This document shows positions 9,272 to 17,475 of a stretch of 64,000 nucleotides of DNA, piece by piece. This DNA comes from Kiritimatiellaeota bacterium B1221 (GTDB lineage Bacteria; Verrucomicrobiota; Kiritimatiellia; SS1-B-03-39; UBA6053): the NCBI GenBank assembly GCA_029269125.1, contig JARHXX010000003.1, forward strand, positions 186,001 through 250,000, in the 5' to 3' direction. Position 1 is the stretch's first letter, and each line of letters starts with the position of its first letter. Position numbers and translations under genes: made by a program. The notes below the pieces were generated by a model. The model was not told where the DNA came from and did no database searches. It saw only the letters and a list, made by a program, of their open reading frames with translations.

Positions 9272-9590
9272 TTTGTCAATTATATGGTCCGTCTATATCA
9301 ATATTTTTACAAAAGCCCCTGTAACTATACTTAATATATAATCCTAAGTAATCACTTGATATAGAAACGGTGTAACCGGGTGATTGAAGGGCGCGGCAGT
9401 TGAAAGTGACATCCGGTTTGTAAAAAAAATATGATCTGCGCACAGTGATTGAACCCATATTTTTGCATCAGGCAGAGACGCCTTAGGGTCAGGAGTCTCT
9501 CTTTCTATGGCATCTGAAGAAGCCATCCAAAACCCGGAATTTCTGAAGTTTTAATGCCGCCTGTCCCCCCCTCACCCAAAATTCGAGAAC
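9272..9590. other. Intergenic region with no clear gene
   Basis: This lies between the promoter of the giant repeat-protein gene and the stop of the DUF3465 gene, both on the minus strand. It begins AT-rich and becomes mixed. A minus-strand open frame of 60 codons (9344-9526) has no ribosome-binding site, no recognisable motif and ordinary composition, so I do not call it. No hairpin with a T-tract was found. Confidence 0.5.
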
Positions 9591-10055
9591 TTATTGGTAC
9601 CTTTTACCCTGAAACTCAAGCCACCCACCGGGGTGGCGGCCTGCGGGATCATGATGCGTCCAATGCACCACCCCGCCTTTATCAGTCCATTCGTACTCTC
9701 CCTGAAATCCGATCGTATCTCCTTCACGAATGGAAGGCACCCTGGGAGCGAGGTCAATATTGTGGGCAATTAGGATGGTGAGGCCCTGTCCCAAATCTAA
9801 TAAAAATTTTTGGTGTCGGGAACCTTGTGTGTCGTCAGGAAGCACCTTGATGATCTCCCCTTTCCCGCTTACCTGTACATCACTTTGACGGTTATCGTAG
9901 GCACGATGAACGGCATCCCCCCTTGAAGAGGATGTCGTTGTCGAAACCTTTCCGTCTTTTTGAAACCACAGTTCCCCCTCCTGATAGGCCAAATAGAGGC
10001 CCATCAGGAGAAGCAGAACTACCGTAACCGGAGAGCGTTTCAGCCCTCGTTTCAT
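9591..10055 (-). CDS. DUF3465 family protein
   Basis: 154 residues. The N-terminus has a membrane segment (about residues 9-24, VTVVLLLLMGLYLAY), acting as an uncleaved anchor or signal. The C-terminal 95 residues match the DUF3465 pattern: KVLPDDTQGSRHQKFLL, LTILIAHNIDLAPRVP, IGFQGEYEWTDKGGVVHWTHH and GRHPGGWL. The fold looks like a small OB-like domain exposed outside the cytoplasm; the biochemical role of the family is not established. The start codon overlaps the metY stop by 4 bases (ATGA), so translation is coupled to metY, though no functional link to methionine synthesis is evident. The central linker (about 30-60) is Ser/Thr-rich. Confidence 0.8.
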   Translation of the reverse strand: MKRGLKRSPVTVVLLLLMGLYLAYQEGELWFQKDGKVSTTTSSSRGDAVHRAYDNRQSDVQVSGKGEIIKVLPDDTQGSRHQKFLLDLGQGLTILIAHNIDLAPRVPSIREGDTIGFQGEYEWTDKGGVVHWTHHDPAGRHPGGWLEFQGKRYQ

Positions 10056-11323
10056 GCCAAAGACTGATCCAGATCTTCGAGGATATCCTCGATGGATTCA
10101 ATCCCCACAGACAAACGAACCATTTCCGGAGGAATGCCGGCACCGGTTTGCTGCTCTGGCGTCATTTGTGAATGCGTGGTACTCGCAGGATGAATCGCCA
10201 AACTTTTCGCATCACCCACATTGGCGAGATGGGAGAAGAGTTTGGCACCTTCCACACACTTCTTACCGGCATCCGCGCCGCCTTTGGCCCCGAAGATCAC
10301 CATGGATCCGCCTTTGCCACCGAGATAACGATCCGCCATGGCTTTCGAAGGGTCATCGTCCAGTCCCGGATAGCGTACCCATTCGACTTTCGGATGCGCT
10401 TTCAAATGTTTCGCCACCGCCAATGCATTTTCGCAGTGACGCTCCATCCGTAAAGGCAGGGTCTCAATGCCCTGCAGGAACATCCAGGCGTTATCCGGAG
10501 AAATACACGCGCCCAGGTTCCGCAACGGTATCAGGCGCATCCGAAGGGCATATGCCACCGGGGCCAACATATCCGGTAAATCGTATGCCCAACGTAAATC
10601 GCCATAACTGGCTTCCGGTTCGGTCATCAGCGGAAACTTGTCGCTCTGCCAGTTGAATTTTCCTGAATCGATGACGATTCCGCCGATACCTGCATTGTGT
10701 CCGCCCAGCCATTTGGTCAGTGAGTGGGTTACAATATCCGCACCGTGTTCAATGGGGCGCTGCAGATAAGGTGTGGTGAAGGTGCTGTCTACCAAAAGCG
10801 GAAGACCATGACTGTGAGCCACATCCGCAATCGCGGATATATCAGACACTTCCAATCCCGGATTGGTGACGGTTTCACAGAATAACAGTTTGGTTTTGGG
10901 CGTGATCGCGGCATCGAACGCTTCCGGATTGGTGCCGTCCACCAAATTCACTTTGATTCCGAATTGGGGCAGAATATCATTTAACATGGTGAAGGTTCCA
11001 CCATACAAATTGCGTGCAGAAACGATCTCATCCCCGGCCTGACAAATATTGATAATGGCATAGAAATTTGCCGACGTACCGGAAGCCAGCGCCAATCCGG
11101 CCGCGCCACCATCCAGAGCCGCCACCCGTTGTTCCAACACATCAGTCGTGGGATTCATCAAACGGGTATAAATGTTTCCTAATTCTTTAAGGCCAAATAA
11201 ATTCGCAGCATGTTCTGCCGAATCAAAAACATAGGAAGCTGTGCGGTATACCGGTACACCGCGAGATTTCGTGGTGGGGTCGGGTTGAGTGCCGCCGTGT
11301 AAACATGTGGTATCAAAACGCAT
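10052..11323 (-). CDS. metY: O-acetylhomoserine sulfhydrylase (PLP-dependent, Cys/Met metabolism family)
   Basis: 423 residues. It makes homocysteine from O-acetylhomoserine and sulfide in the cytoplasm, using PLP. Visible family features are the opening FDTTCLHGG, SRGVPVYRTASYVF, the tetramer/PLP contact YTRLMNPTT, ALASGTSANF, VDSTFTTPYL and the Schiff-base lysine K204 in HSLTKWLGGHN. Length and the long insertion around MTEPEASYGDLRWAYDLP fit MetY better than MetB/MetC. I chose the ATG at 11323, preceded by a GGAG site 9 bases upstream, over a TTG 15 bases earlier. The gene lies 89 bases after the receiver-kinase gene and overlaps DUF3465 by 4 bases. No SAM riboswitch is visible in the short leader. 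Confidence 0.9.
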   Translation of the reverse strand: MRFDTTCLHGGTQPDPTTKSRGVPVYRTASYVFDSAEHAANLFGLKELGNIYTRLMNPTTDVLEQRVAALDGGAAGLALASGTSANFYAIINICQAGDEIVSARNLYGGTFTMLNDILPQFGIKVNLVDGTNPEAFDAAITPKTKLLFCETVTNPGLEVSDISAIADVAHSHGLPLLVDSTFTTPYLQRPIEHGADIVTHSLTKWLGGHNAGIGGIVIDSGKFNWQSDKFPLMTEPEASYGDLRWAYDLPDMLAPVAYALRMRLIPLRNLGACISPDNAWMFLQGIETLPLRMERHCENALAVAKHLKAHPKVEWVRYPGLDDDPSKAMADRYLGGKGGSMVIFGAKGGADAGKKCVEGAKLFSHLANVGDAKSLAIHPASTTHSQMTPEQQTGAGIPPEMVRLSVGIESIEDILEDLDQSLA

Positions 11324-11412
11324 AGATGATATCTCCAATATAGGTTAAAAAGATGGAGTGATCCTGCACAAAACCGGCACAGTCTCAAGACATTTTCAGG
11401 AGGAACAGGGTT

Positions 11413-12510
11413 TTATGCCTGCTTCAGAGTGAAGCTGAAACAACTGCCGATTCCATTCTCTGAAGCAGAAACTTCCACTTCCCCGCCAAGTCGGTGAATG
11501 ATACGCCTGACAATCGACAAACCAATTCCGTGTCCTTCCGAACGTTCGCCTCCGACGCGGGTGAATTCATCAAAGATTTTTGCCTGATGTTCCGGGGGAA
11601 CGCCCACCCCATTGTCCTCCACACGGTAGCGTATGGTTCCGGGTTGGTGCGCAACCTTTTCCCAGGACAGCTTCACTTTTCTGGGCTCTCCCCCATATTT
11701 GATAGCATTTGAAATATAATTCACCCAGACCGCCTGCACCCAGGAACTGATCCCAATCGCATCCGGCCAACTGGTGGGCATTTCCAGATCTACATGGTGC
11801 TTCTTGATTTCAAGATGCAATCGATCCAATGAATGCCTGATCACTGCATCCATATTCACCTGAACCATATGTACATCTTCCTTACGCAGCTGGGCCAATA
11901 ACAGTAAATCCTGAATAATATGATTCATCTGTTCTGCACTGTCCACAATCCGCCCCAAATCGTCTTTGGGGACGCCGGTTAAAATATCTTCATCCTGAAT
12001 GAATTTTGCAAAATTGAGGATGAGATTCAGCGGATTTTTCAAATCATGCGCAACCGTGCGGGCATAAGCATCCAGGGCTTCATTTTGGGTGCGCAATTGG
12101 TCGTTTTGAATTTCCAGGCTTTTGCGCATATCCCGCAGTTCTAAATGGTTGCGGATCCGCGCCAGGATTTCATCATTCTGAAAAGGTTTGGTGACATAAT
12201 CCACACCTCCGGTTTTGAATCCGGTAATTTTGTCTTCCACAGATCCTAATGCGGTAATAAAAATTACGGGGATTTCTTTGGTTTCGGGGTTTTCCTGCAG
12301 TTTTCGGCACACCTCGAAACCGTCGATATGGGGCATCATCACATCCAGAAGTATGAGGTCCGGGCTCACCAGTGAGACCCGCTCCAGGGCGCTCATTCCA
12401 TCCTCTGCTATCAATACTTCATACCCCACATCCGCCAAAAAATTATACAACACATCAATGTTTGTCGGATTGTCATCCACTAACAAAATTTTACCCGGGG
12501 CCTTTTTCAT
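11413..12510 (-). CDS. Response regulator-histidine kinase (REC-HisKA-HATPase)
   Basis: 365 residues, soluble. The N-terminal receiver domain (about 7-122) has the acidic pair D12-D13, phospho-acceptor D56 (LILLDVMMP), T86 (FITAL) and K108 (VTKPF), so it looks fully competent. A helical linker leads to the HisKA box with H155 (VAHDLKNPLN) and an HATPase_c domain containing the N-box NYISNAIKYGG, the G1 box DNGVGVP and GHGIGLSIVRR. Proteins of this layout receive phosphate at the receiver and control an attached kinase. The gene begins inside the 3' end of the membrane hybrid kinase gene (4-base overlap), so the two probably form one relay. No DNA-binding output domain is present; the final output must lie elsewhere. 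Confidence 0.85.
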   Translation of the reverse strand: MKKAPGKILLVDDNPTNIDVLYNFLADVGYEVLIAEDGMSALERVSLVSPDLILLDVMMPHIDGFEVCRKLQENPETKEIPVIFITALGSVEDKITGFKTGGVDYVTKPFQNDEILARIRNHLELRDMRKSLEIQNDQLRTQNEALDAYARTVAHDLKNPLNLILNFAKFIQDEDILTGVPKDDLGRIVDSAEQMNHIIQDLLLLAQLRKEDVHMVQVNMDAVIRHSLDRLHLEIKKHHVDLEMPTSWPDAIGISSWVQAVWVNYISNAIKYGGEPRKVKLSWEKVAHQPGTIRYRVEDNGVGVPPEHQAKIFDEFTRVGGERSEGHGIGLSIVRRIIHRLGGEVEVSASENGIGSCFSFTLKQA

Positions 12511-14684
12511 GTTACGTCCTTTGCGCCTTCATGCTGATCGCGATCCGTTGAACTGAGATATGATTCCAGTTCTTTCTGTATCGCGTTGATTTTGTACTGG
12601 CCACATAAGGCCTCCATTCGTTCTAAAAAAAGCATGGATTCGGGACAGGCATCCTTCACTTCCGTCAGTTTTTTATTTAACTGACGTATATTTCCCGAAC
12701 GGGCGATAATCAGTAACGCTTCCACGAACTTCATATCGGGAATAATTTCAGCTGCGGAATTTCCGGCGGTTTCTTTTTCGCCTGAATCACCTTCACTTTC
12801 TTCCGAAGAAGATTCGGACCAGACCAGATCCAGTTGATCCCGCAGCGCCATTAACAGATCTGTAAAACGAATCGGCACTCCCAGAAAGCTGTCAGCTCCT
12901 GATTTAAGCGCGCGCTCGCGATCCAGGGGATCCCGATGATCAGAAAACATAAATACGCCCGGCATCTGGTTTTCAGGATTCCTGTCATAAATCTTTTCCA
13001 GTTCACGCATGACCTCCACGCCATCCGCATCACAAAAATATAAATCGAGTAACACCACATCCGGTTGGAAAAATTCACATTTCTCCAGAAAAGTTTCCGG
13101 TGTGCGCAAATGTAAGGTTTCAAAACCCACTTTTTGAAGCAGAGGCATCATCAGAGTCGCTGTTCCCAGTCCCTCTTCGCCAATCAATATTTTCCGGGCT
13201 TTTCCCCGGTAACCGGTGATTTGGGTGGGGACATGCACGAGTTTGCGATGTTTCACATCCGGTTGGGGCAGATCAAACCAAAAGGTCGTCCCCTCGCCAA
13301 TCTCACTTTTAATATTGAGGTGCGTACCCATCATTTGCAGTAAACGATTTGAAATGGGGAGCCCCAGGCCGGTGCCCTGATTTTTCCGGTCCCGATGTTC
13401 GATTTGGTTAAAAGGCTGCATTACCGCAGAATGAAATTTGGGATCAATGCCAATTCCACTGTCCATCACCGAAAATCGCAGACCGCCCTCAATCGGTTTC
13501 ACCTCAAGACCGATAGAGCCTTTATCGGTGAATTTAAGGGCGTTTCCTAATAAATTCACCAGAATCTGCCGGAGGCGAATATCATCCGATAAAATATCCT
13601 CTGGCAAATTCTCATCCAGTTGAACCTGAAAAGTTAAACCTTTCCGATGAACCTGTTCGGAATAGCTTTCCACTAAACTGTCCAGAAAATCGCCCAAATA
13701 AAAACGGTTTTTTTGTACATTCATTTTTTGGGCTTCAATTTTGGTCAGATCCAGAACATCATTAATCAACTCCAACAGACTCTCCCCGCTACGCCTTAAA
13801 CTTAAAACCACTTCCCGATTTTTACCGCTGAGTCCCTTGTCCATTGAAAGCAATTGCGAGTATCCGAGAATACCATTGAGGGGCGTGCGGAACTCATGAC
13901 TCATATGAGCGAGGAAATCACTTTTTGCCTGAGCCGCAATTTGCGCACGTTTTTCTGCCCGGACCCGGTCCTGTACTTCTCTCGAGATTTCCTCATCCGC
14001 TTGGCGAATGGTATCCACCATCCGGTTAAAGGCATTCGCCAACTCTGAAATTTCATCATTCCCTTTGTCATTCAACCTTTCAGTCAAATCCCCGGCGGCG
14101 ATTCGGTCCGCAGCCCTGGAGGCACTCCCCAATGCTTTGCTGATATTCGAAGCCAGCCACCAGCCGGGCAACAGACAGAACAACAAGGCGATTGCAACAA
14201 AGGCCATATTCATCGAGTTTGCATAATCCACCACCCCGTTTACTTCCCGACCCTTCCTGAGCAGGATGGACGTTTCCCCCTCCATCGCCTGCGAGATGAG
14301 TAGATTGATCCGGTCTGCCCCTGACACAAAACCGGCATAGTCGGACACATCAAATGATTCATGAAGTTCCAGTATACCTGATCTTAACCCGATCGAAAGC
14401 GCTTCCGCATCTTCGTGAATCGATAAGTTCCTGAAGTCTAAAATTTCCTGTTCAAGTTCACGAAAAGCTCTGACCGACGCGGCTTCATCATCCCGTAATT
14501 CCCATAGCCCCCAAACATTTGAACGGAGACTGTTCAATTTCTGCATGGCCGGTAAAGCCGCGTTCGACATCACATCCAGCTTTTTCTGCATATACAGGGA
14601 AGTAAAAAGATACCCCGCGCCGGTACCAATCATCAGCAACGACATCACGAAAAAGTTCAAAGAAATTTTTGTCTTAATATACAC
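12507..14684 (-). CDS. Membrane hybrid sensor histidine kinase with atypical receiver
   Basis: 725 residues. Transmembrane segments lie at about 9-30 and 160-178 and enclose a helical periplasmic sensor of about 130 residues. Then come a HAMP domain (180-232), a HisKA domain with H263 in HMSHEFRTPLNGILGYS, and an HATPase_c domain with N381 (LLGNALKFT) and DSGIGI. A receiver-like domain (about 496-620) has D547 (LLDLYF) and S581, but Glu503-Glu504 replace the usual acidic pair and Val603 sits where the conserved lysine belongs. This receiver may therefore be a docking or weakly phosphorylated domain. A helical tail of about 85 residues follows. The start is GTG at 14684, with an AAAGGA site. 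The gene sits 52 bases after gspF and overlaps the receiver-kinase gene. The ligand is unknown. Confidence 0.85.
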   Translation of the reverse strand: MYIKTKISLNFFVMSLLMIGTGAGYLFTSLYMQKKLDVMSNAALPAMQKLNSLRSNVWGLWELRDDEAASVRAFRELEQEILDFRNLSIHEDAEALSIGLRSGILELHESFDVSDYAGFVSGADRINLLISQAMEGETSILLRKGREVNGVVDYANSMNMAFVAIALLFCLLPGWWLASNISKALGSASRAADRIAAGDLTERLNDKGNDEISELANAFNRMVDTIRQADEEISREVQDRVRAEKRAQIAAQAKSDFLAHMSHEFRTPLNGILGYSQLLSMDKGLSGKNREVVLSLRRSGESLLELINDVLDLTKIEAQKMNVQKNRFYLGDFLDSLVESYSEQVHRKGLTFQVQLDENLPEDILSDDIRLRQILVNLLGNALKFTDKGSIGLEVKPIEGGLRFSVMDSGIGIDPKFHSAVMQPFNQIEHRDRKNQGTGLGLPISNRLLQMMGTHLNIKSEIGEGTTFWFDLPQPDVKHRKLVHVPTQITGYRGKARKILIGEEGLGTATLMMPLLQKVGFETLHLRTPETFLEKCEFFQPDVVLLDLYFCDADGVEVMRELEKIYDRNPENQMPGVFMFSDHRDPLDRERALKSGADSFLGVPIRFTDLLMALRDQLDLVWSESSSEESEGDSGEKETAGNSAAEIIPDMKFVEALLIIARSGNIRQLNKKLTEVKDACPESMLFLERMEALCGQYKINAIQKELESYLSSTDRDQHEGAKDVT

Positions 14685-14736
14685 CGCGTATCCTTTTGCA
14701 GGTTATCATCAATCATCCCCGGAACAAAAGCAAGGA

Positions 14737-15930
14737 TCAGAATCCTAAACTCTGATTAACTTTCAGCATGGGCAAAAGGATCGCTAACGCCACCAACAGA
14801 ATCAACACCCCCACTGAAATAATCAGCAAAGGTTCCACCAGCGAGAGGAGCCTGGTTAATCCCCGCCCCCATGCGCGCTGGTGACTTTGAGAGGCATGTC
14901 TCAACATCCCCACCAAATCCCCGGAGGCCTCTCCGGCCCGGATCCACCCCGGTAAATCGTCCTGTAAAACCGGCACACTGCCGATGGTCTCTGCCACTCG
15001 GCGCCCCTGGCTAATCTCCTCGGCCGCATCCATACATGCTTTGGATAAATATACGGATCCCGTAGCGCGTCCGGCAACCCGAACAGCCTCGGGAATGCCC
15101 ACGCCACCTTCCATGAGTAATGCCAGGGTCCTGGCAAACCGGGCCCGCGCGAGTGAACAGACCGTAAATCCAACCACCGGAAACCGGAAACGTTTCACCG
15201 GAAAAAAGGATTGCGGATTTTGCATGGCCCGGCGTGCGGTGATGATAATAAAAATCAGGATACCGAGCATCAACAGAAGCCCCGCCGGATGACGAATTGC
15301 AGCGCCCATGCCGAGAATCACCCGGGTGAGTCCCGGCATGGATTGATTTAGTCCCCCCAGTAATTTTTCGTAAACCGGCAATAAATATCCCACCAAAACA
15401 CCTAAAACCACTATCGCTAAGACCGAAATAACCGCGGGATAAACCAACGCATTCCGCAGTTGATCCCCCACTTTTGATTCTTCATCCAGGAAATCCGCCA
15501 ACTCTTCCGCCACAAACGCCAGACGACCCGCCGCTTCACCCGCAGCCAAAACCGCCACCTCATCATCCCTGATTCCGGGGAAATGCCGCTGCAGACTCAC
15601 GCTTAAAGCCTGACCCTCATGCAGTAAATCCCGTATTAAGGGCAGAATATCATCCCCCGCACCCAATTCCGGATGTTCCGATAAAATTTCCAGCGAGCGG
15701 TCCAAGGGCAATCCCGCCTTCAACAAAGCACCTAATTCCCGGTAAAACATGCTCCGGCTTTGCGTGGAGAACTTTTTAGATTTTCCCCCACTGGAAACCG
15801 CGGTGACATCCCGGGCATACATCCCTTCCTTTAATAATTTTTCGCGAACATCTTTGGTGTTCAACCCCTCTCTACGTCCGCGAACCGCTTTTCCTTCAGC
15901 GGTATAGGCATGAAACCTGAATGTGGGCAT
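14737..15930 (-). CDS. gspF: Type II secretion/type IV pilus-like inner-membrane platform protein (GspF family)
   Basis: 397 residues, the usual GspF/PilC length. It opens MPTFRFHAYTAEGKAVRG, typical of the family, then has two T2SSF domains (about 62-185 and 265-387). Three hydrophobic segments are visible at about 165-192, 215-235 and 362-388. GspF is the inner-membrane platform that couples the GspE ATPase to pseudopilus assembly. The gene starts 6 bases after gspE and belongs to the gspDEF block. No pseudopilin or prepilin peptidase gene is in the window, so the remaining components must lie elsewhere. A type IV pilus or another secretin-based machine cannot be excluded on sequence alone. 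Confidence 0.88.
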   Translation of the reverse strand: MPTFRFHAYTAEGKAVRGRREGLNTKDVREKLLKEGMYARDVTAVSSGGKSKKFSTQSRSMFYRELGALLKAGLPLDRSLEILSEHPELGAGDDILPLIRDLLHEGQALSVSLQRHFPGIRDDEVAVLAAGEAAGRLAFVAEELADFLDEESKVGDQLRNALVYPAVISVLAIVVLGVLVGYLLPVYEKLLGGLNQSMPGLTRVILGMGAAIRHPAGLLLMLGILIFIIITARRAMQNPQSFFPVKRFRFPVVGFTVCSLARARFARTLALLMEGGVGIPEAVRVAGRATGSVYLSKACMDAAEEISQGRRVAETIGSVPVLQDDLPGWIRAGEASGDLVGMLRHASQSHQRAWGRGLTRLLSLVEPLLIISVGVLILLVALAILLPMLKVNQSLGF

Positions 15931-15936
15931 CGTCTG

Positions 15937-17475
15937 CTACTCCCCTTCCCCAAGCACCATGTGCAACTCTTCACAAGTCGTTTTTCCATTGGTTAAAAAC
16001 GCCCCGCCGGACTTCCAGAGATCCTGAAATTCCCCTTTTAACGCTGCCGACCGCAATTGTTCTGCGGATGCATGTTCCCGTATCAGACCCCGAAGGGTTT
16101 CATCCACACGTAAGAGCTCAAACAAGCCTCTCCTTCCCACATATCCTTCCCGGCATTTCGGACATCCCACTGCTTTTTTGATGCCGGCAGCATCCACATG
16201 TTTGAGTGCCAAAGGTAAATCGGGTGAGAGATCCGGAGTGGAACACTGCGGACAAAGAACACGAACCAATCGTTGCGCCATCGCCCCCCGGGTGGCTTCC
16301 GCAACCAAAAAAGGCTCAACGCCCATGTCTGTTAAACGAAGCGATGCGGAAATAGAATCGTTGGCATGCAAAGTACTCAAGACCAAATGACCGGTCATCG
16401 AAGCGCGCATCACAATATCCGCGGTTTCTTCATCCCGGGTTTCCCCGACCAAAATCACATCCGGATCCTGCCGTAATATCGAACGTAAACCCGCGGCAAA
16501 AGTCAGGCCGATTCTGGGCTGCACCGCCATTTGGCCAATGCCGGGCAATTGGTATTCAACGGGATCTTCAATCGTCAATACGTTTCGCCTAACCGTGTCC
16601 AATTCCTGAAGTGCCGCATACAAAGTCGTGGTTTTACCACTTCCGGTGGGTCCGGTAACCCAAATGACGCCGTGGGGATTTTTAAGCAGCCCGCGAAACC
16701 CATTCATCACCGGTTCCGGCATCCCCAATTCTGCCAGTGAAAAATGAGTGCTCTCCCGGCCCAACAAACGCAGCACCAGCCTTTCCCCATCCGCCACCGG
16801 CAAACAGGAAACCCGAATATCCACTTCGCGGTTTCCCACCCGCACCTTGGCATTGCCATCTTGGGGCAGGCGCCGTTCCGCAATATCCAGGCGGGCCATG
16901 ATTTTTATGCGTGACACCACCGCATCTTCAAAGCCATGATCGATATCAGTTTGGGGAGAGAGCACTCCATCTATGCGAAAACGCACCTCCAACTGATTCC
17001 CGTGCGGTTCCAAATGTATGTCTGAAGCCCCTTGTTCCAATCCATCCAGCAATAGGCGGCTGACTTTTGCCGCCACCGGTGCATCGGTGGATTGCCGTAA
17101 CAGATCTTCACGATCATCCTGAATACTTACGGCCGTATCACTATCCACCATTTCTGAACCCGAATCCGTTTTACGTGTAAAACAACGGTCGATGCTGGCC
17201 AGCAACACGTCTTCAGGAACCAGAATGGGTTCAACCTCTCCCTTGAGAATCACCCGCAATTCCGGCACCCGGCTTTCGACCGCAGGATCCACACAGGCCA
17301 GCAAAACTTCATCATCCACCCGTAAGGGTAGAAAGGGAACGCTGCGGAGAAAGTCTACCGATAAATCCGAGGTTAATTCACGGTCAAACCATTCTTCTGG
17401 GATCTGCTCGGTCACCCGGCATTGGAACTTTTCTGCCAGCTGACGCAGGGATTCAAGTTCTGGGAGGGATGTCAT
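15937..17475 (-). CDS. gspE: Type II secretion-type ATPase (GspE family)
   Basis: 512 residues. The N-terminal MshEN/GspE-N-like domain (about 1-100) precedes the ATPase core. Visible motifs are Walker A GPTGSGKT (275-282), the Asp box TIEDPVEYQL, Walker B DPDVILVGETRD (about 337-348), the His box TGHLVLSTLHAND and a tetracysteine zinc site (C408, C411, C438, C441) typical of GspE. It hydrolyses ATP in the cytoplasm to drive pseudopilus assembly. The start ATG overlaps the gspD stop by 4 bases, and gspF follows 6 bases downstream. All key catalytic residues are present, so the enzyme should be active. PilB of type IV pili is the main alternative, but linkage to this secretin favours a T2SS-like role. 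Confidence 0.9.
   Translation of the reverse strand: MTSLPELESLRQLAEKFQCRVTEQIPEEWFDRELTSDLSVDFLRSVPFLPLRVDDEVLLACVDPAVESRVPELRVILKGEVEPILVPEDVLLASIDRCFTRKTDSGSEMVDSDTAVSIQDDREDLLRQSTDAPVAAKVSRLLLDGLEQGASDIHLEPHGNQLEVRFRIDGVLSPQTDIDHGFEDAVVSRIKIMARLDIAERRLPQDGNAKVRVGNREVDIRVSCLPVADGERLVLRLLGRESTHFSLAELGMPEPVMNGFRGLLKNPHGVIWVTGPTGSGKTTTLYAALQELDTVRRNVLTIEDPVEYQLPGIGQMAVQPRIGLTFAAGLRSILRQDPDVILVGETRDEETADIVMRASMTGHLVLSTLHANDSISASLRLTDMGVEPFLVAEATRGAMAQRLVRVLCPQCSTPDLSPDLPLALKHVDAAGIKKAVGCPKCREGYVGRRGLFELLRVDETLRGLIREHASAEQLRSAALKGEFQDLWKSGGAFLTNGKTTCEELHMVLGEGE

Noticed and set aside
9344-9526. Minus-strand 60-codon frame in the gap before the DUF3465 gene
   Set aside because: No ribosome-binding site, no homology-like motif and overlapping alternative frames; kept as non-coding.
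11324-11412. Possible SAM riboswitch upstream of metY
   Set aside because: The 89-base gap is too short and shows none of the conserved SAM-I core helices.
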